Shown in pieces: positions 4,175 to 5,161 of a stretch of 5,161 nt of DNA. The notes beneath the pieces were generated by a model. It did not search any database. It saw only the letters and a list, made by a program, of their open reading frames with translations, and was not told the origin of the DNA. The position numbers and the translations under genes are program-made. Numbering within the stretch: the first letter of the stretch is position 1; the number at the start of each line of letters is the position of its first letter. The stretch is from an uncultured Ruminococcus sp. (GTDB lineage: Bacteria; Bacillota; Clostridia; Oscillospirales; Acutalibacteraceae). Where the stretch lies: assembly GCA_937892835.1 (NCBI GenBank), contig CALBHM010000336.1, positions 1 to 5,161 of the forward strand, read 5' to 3'.

Positions 4175-5161
4175 ATGGCAGAAGAAAAGAATACTCCCGT
4201 TGTTGAAACGGAGCAGAACGCTAACGAACTCAGAAAAATCAGGGTTGACAAGCTTGTTGCACTTCAGGAAGCAGGCAAGGACCCGTTTCAGATAACGACA
4301 GCCGAGCAGTCGGCTACCAGTGCGGAAATTACCGCAGCATTTGAGAAGCTTGAGGCTGAGACCAATGAGCTTCCCGAGGATCAGAGACCCGAGCAGGTCA
4401 GAATTGAGGACGTAACTCTCTGCGGACGCATCATGACATGGAGAGATATGGGTAAGGCTAACTTTATCGATATCACCGACCGTGCCGGACGTATGCAGGT
4501 TTATGTCAGAATGAACGATATCGGTGAGGACGAGTTTGCTGAGTTCAAGAAGTGGGATATCGGCGACATTATCGAGGTTAAGGGCTTCGTTTTCAGAACA
4601 CGCAGAGGTCAGATTTCCGTTCATGCTCAGAACGTAAGACTTCTTTCAAAGTCGCTTCTTCCTCTTCCCGAGAAGTTCCACGGACTTAAGGATACCGATA
4701 CAAGATACCGTCAGCGTTATCTTGACCTTATCGTTAATCCCGACGTTAAGACAACATTCTACAAGCGTTCGCTTATTATAAAGAAAATTAGAAACTTCCT
4801 TGACGAAAAGAACTTCGTTGAGGTTGAAACTCCGATTCTTGTTTCCAACGCAGGCGGTGCGGCGGCAAGACCGTTCGTTACTCATCACAACTCACTCAAT
4901 GAGGACTTCAAGCTCAGAATTTCGCTTGAGCTTTACCTCAAGCGTCTTATCATCGGCGGAATGGAGAGAGTTTACGAGATCGGCCGAGTTTTCCGTAACG
5001 AGGGCATGGACACAAGGCATAACCCCGAGTTTACTCTCATGGAGCTTTATCAGGCATATACGGATTATCACGGCATGATGGATCTCACAGAGAGCATGTT
5101 CAGATATCTTGCAACCGAGGTTTGCGGTTCAACGACCATCACCTACGGCGACAAGGAGATC
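4175..5161 (+). CDS. lysS: Lysyl-tRNA synthetase, class II, N-terminal 329 codons (cut by window end)
   Basis: Cytoplasmic enzyme that charges tRNA-Lys with lysine using ATP. The open frame runs without a stop to the last base; the family is usually about 490-510 aa, so roughly the last third, including motif 3, is missing. Residues 1-75 are an N-terminal helical region. Residues 76-155 are the OB-fold anticodon-binding domain (CGRIMTWRDMGKANFIDITD, then GFVFRTRRGQISVHA). LKDTDTRYRQRYLDLI at 171-186 leads into the catalytic domain. Motif 1 is NFVEVETPIL at 213-222, GGAAARPFVTHHN at 227-239 is the lysine-enzyme signature, and motif 2 is FRNEGMDTRHNPEFTLMELY at 273-292. These identify class II LysRS rather than AspRS or AsnRS. 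Start ATG 4175 has GGAGAG (4163-4168) 6 nt upstream; the in-frame ATG at 4157 lacks a site. greA-lysS adjacency is common in Firmicutes. No T-box leader fits in the gap. Confidence 0.96.
   Translation, partial: MAEEKNTPVVETEQNANELRKIRVDKLVALQEAGKDPFQITTAEQSATSAEITAAFEKLEAETNELPEDQRPEQVRIEDVTLCGRIMTWRDMGKANFIDITDRAGRMQVYVRMNDIGEDEFAEFKKWDIGDIIEVKGFVFRTRRGQISVHAQNVRLLSKSLLPLPEKFHGLKDTDTRYRQRYLDLIVNPDVKTTFYKRSLIIKKIRNFLDEKNFVEVETPILVSNAGGAAARPFVTHHNSLNEDFKLRISLELYLKRLIIGGMERVYEIGRVFRNEGMDTRHNPEFTLMELYQAYTDYHGMMDLTESMFRYLATEVCGSTTITYGDKEI

Noticed and set aside
4169..4624. Minus-strand open frame of 151 codons opposite lysS
   Set aside because: lysS carries intact OB-fold and synthetase motifs over this stretch; the antisense product resembles nothing known.

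Overview
The window looks like chromosomal DNA from a Gram-positive anaerobe of the Clostridia (Ruminococcus/Oscillospiraceae type). This is inferred from moderate GC, strong Shine-Dalgarno sites, a lipoprotein with a Thr/Glu/Lys-rich linker and SH3b domain, the potC-potD arrangement, and greA followed directly by lysS. No rRNA, tRNA, CRISPR array, insertion sequence, integrase or phage gene is visible. All genes lie on the + strand.

Region 1 (1-3432) is one apparent transcription unit: the 3' end of potC (polyamine ABC permease), potD (polyamine-binding protein, start overlapping the potC stop), a lipoprotein with WG/KWG repeats and a C-terminal SH3b domain, and rsuA (16S rRNA pseudouridine synthase). 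Gaps are -4, 49 and 3 nt, so the four genes are probably co-transcribed. potC and potD form the import machine; the WG/SH3b lipoprotein is an envelope protein of unknown role; rsuA is housekeeping. The most notable protein feature is a single transmembrane helix with a basic tail at the C-terminus of PotD, which should anchor the binding protein in the membrane without a canonical lipobox.

Region 2 (3433-3638) is intergenic and dense in signals: a long A-tract/stem/T-tract hairpin that probably terminates the upstream unit, a near-consensus sigma-A promoter (TTGACT-17-TATAAT) whose -35 box lies inside that hairpin, and a roughly 86-nt greA leader with two adjacent hairpins and a possible competing long-range pairing.

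Region 3 (3639-5161) holds greA (transcript cleavage factor, complete, 158 aa) and lysS (class II lysyl-tRNA synthetase, cut by the window end at codon 329), separated by 59 nt containing a GC-rich hairpin. These are transcription and translation housekeeping genes, probably expressed together from the greA promoter.

Most of the window is ordinary. No obviously new system is present. The parts worth a second look are the membrane-tethered PotD and its altered binding pocket, the WG-repeat/SH3b lipoprotein in the polyamine operon, and the terminator/promoter overlap and structured leader in front of greA.
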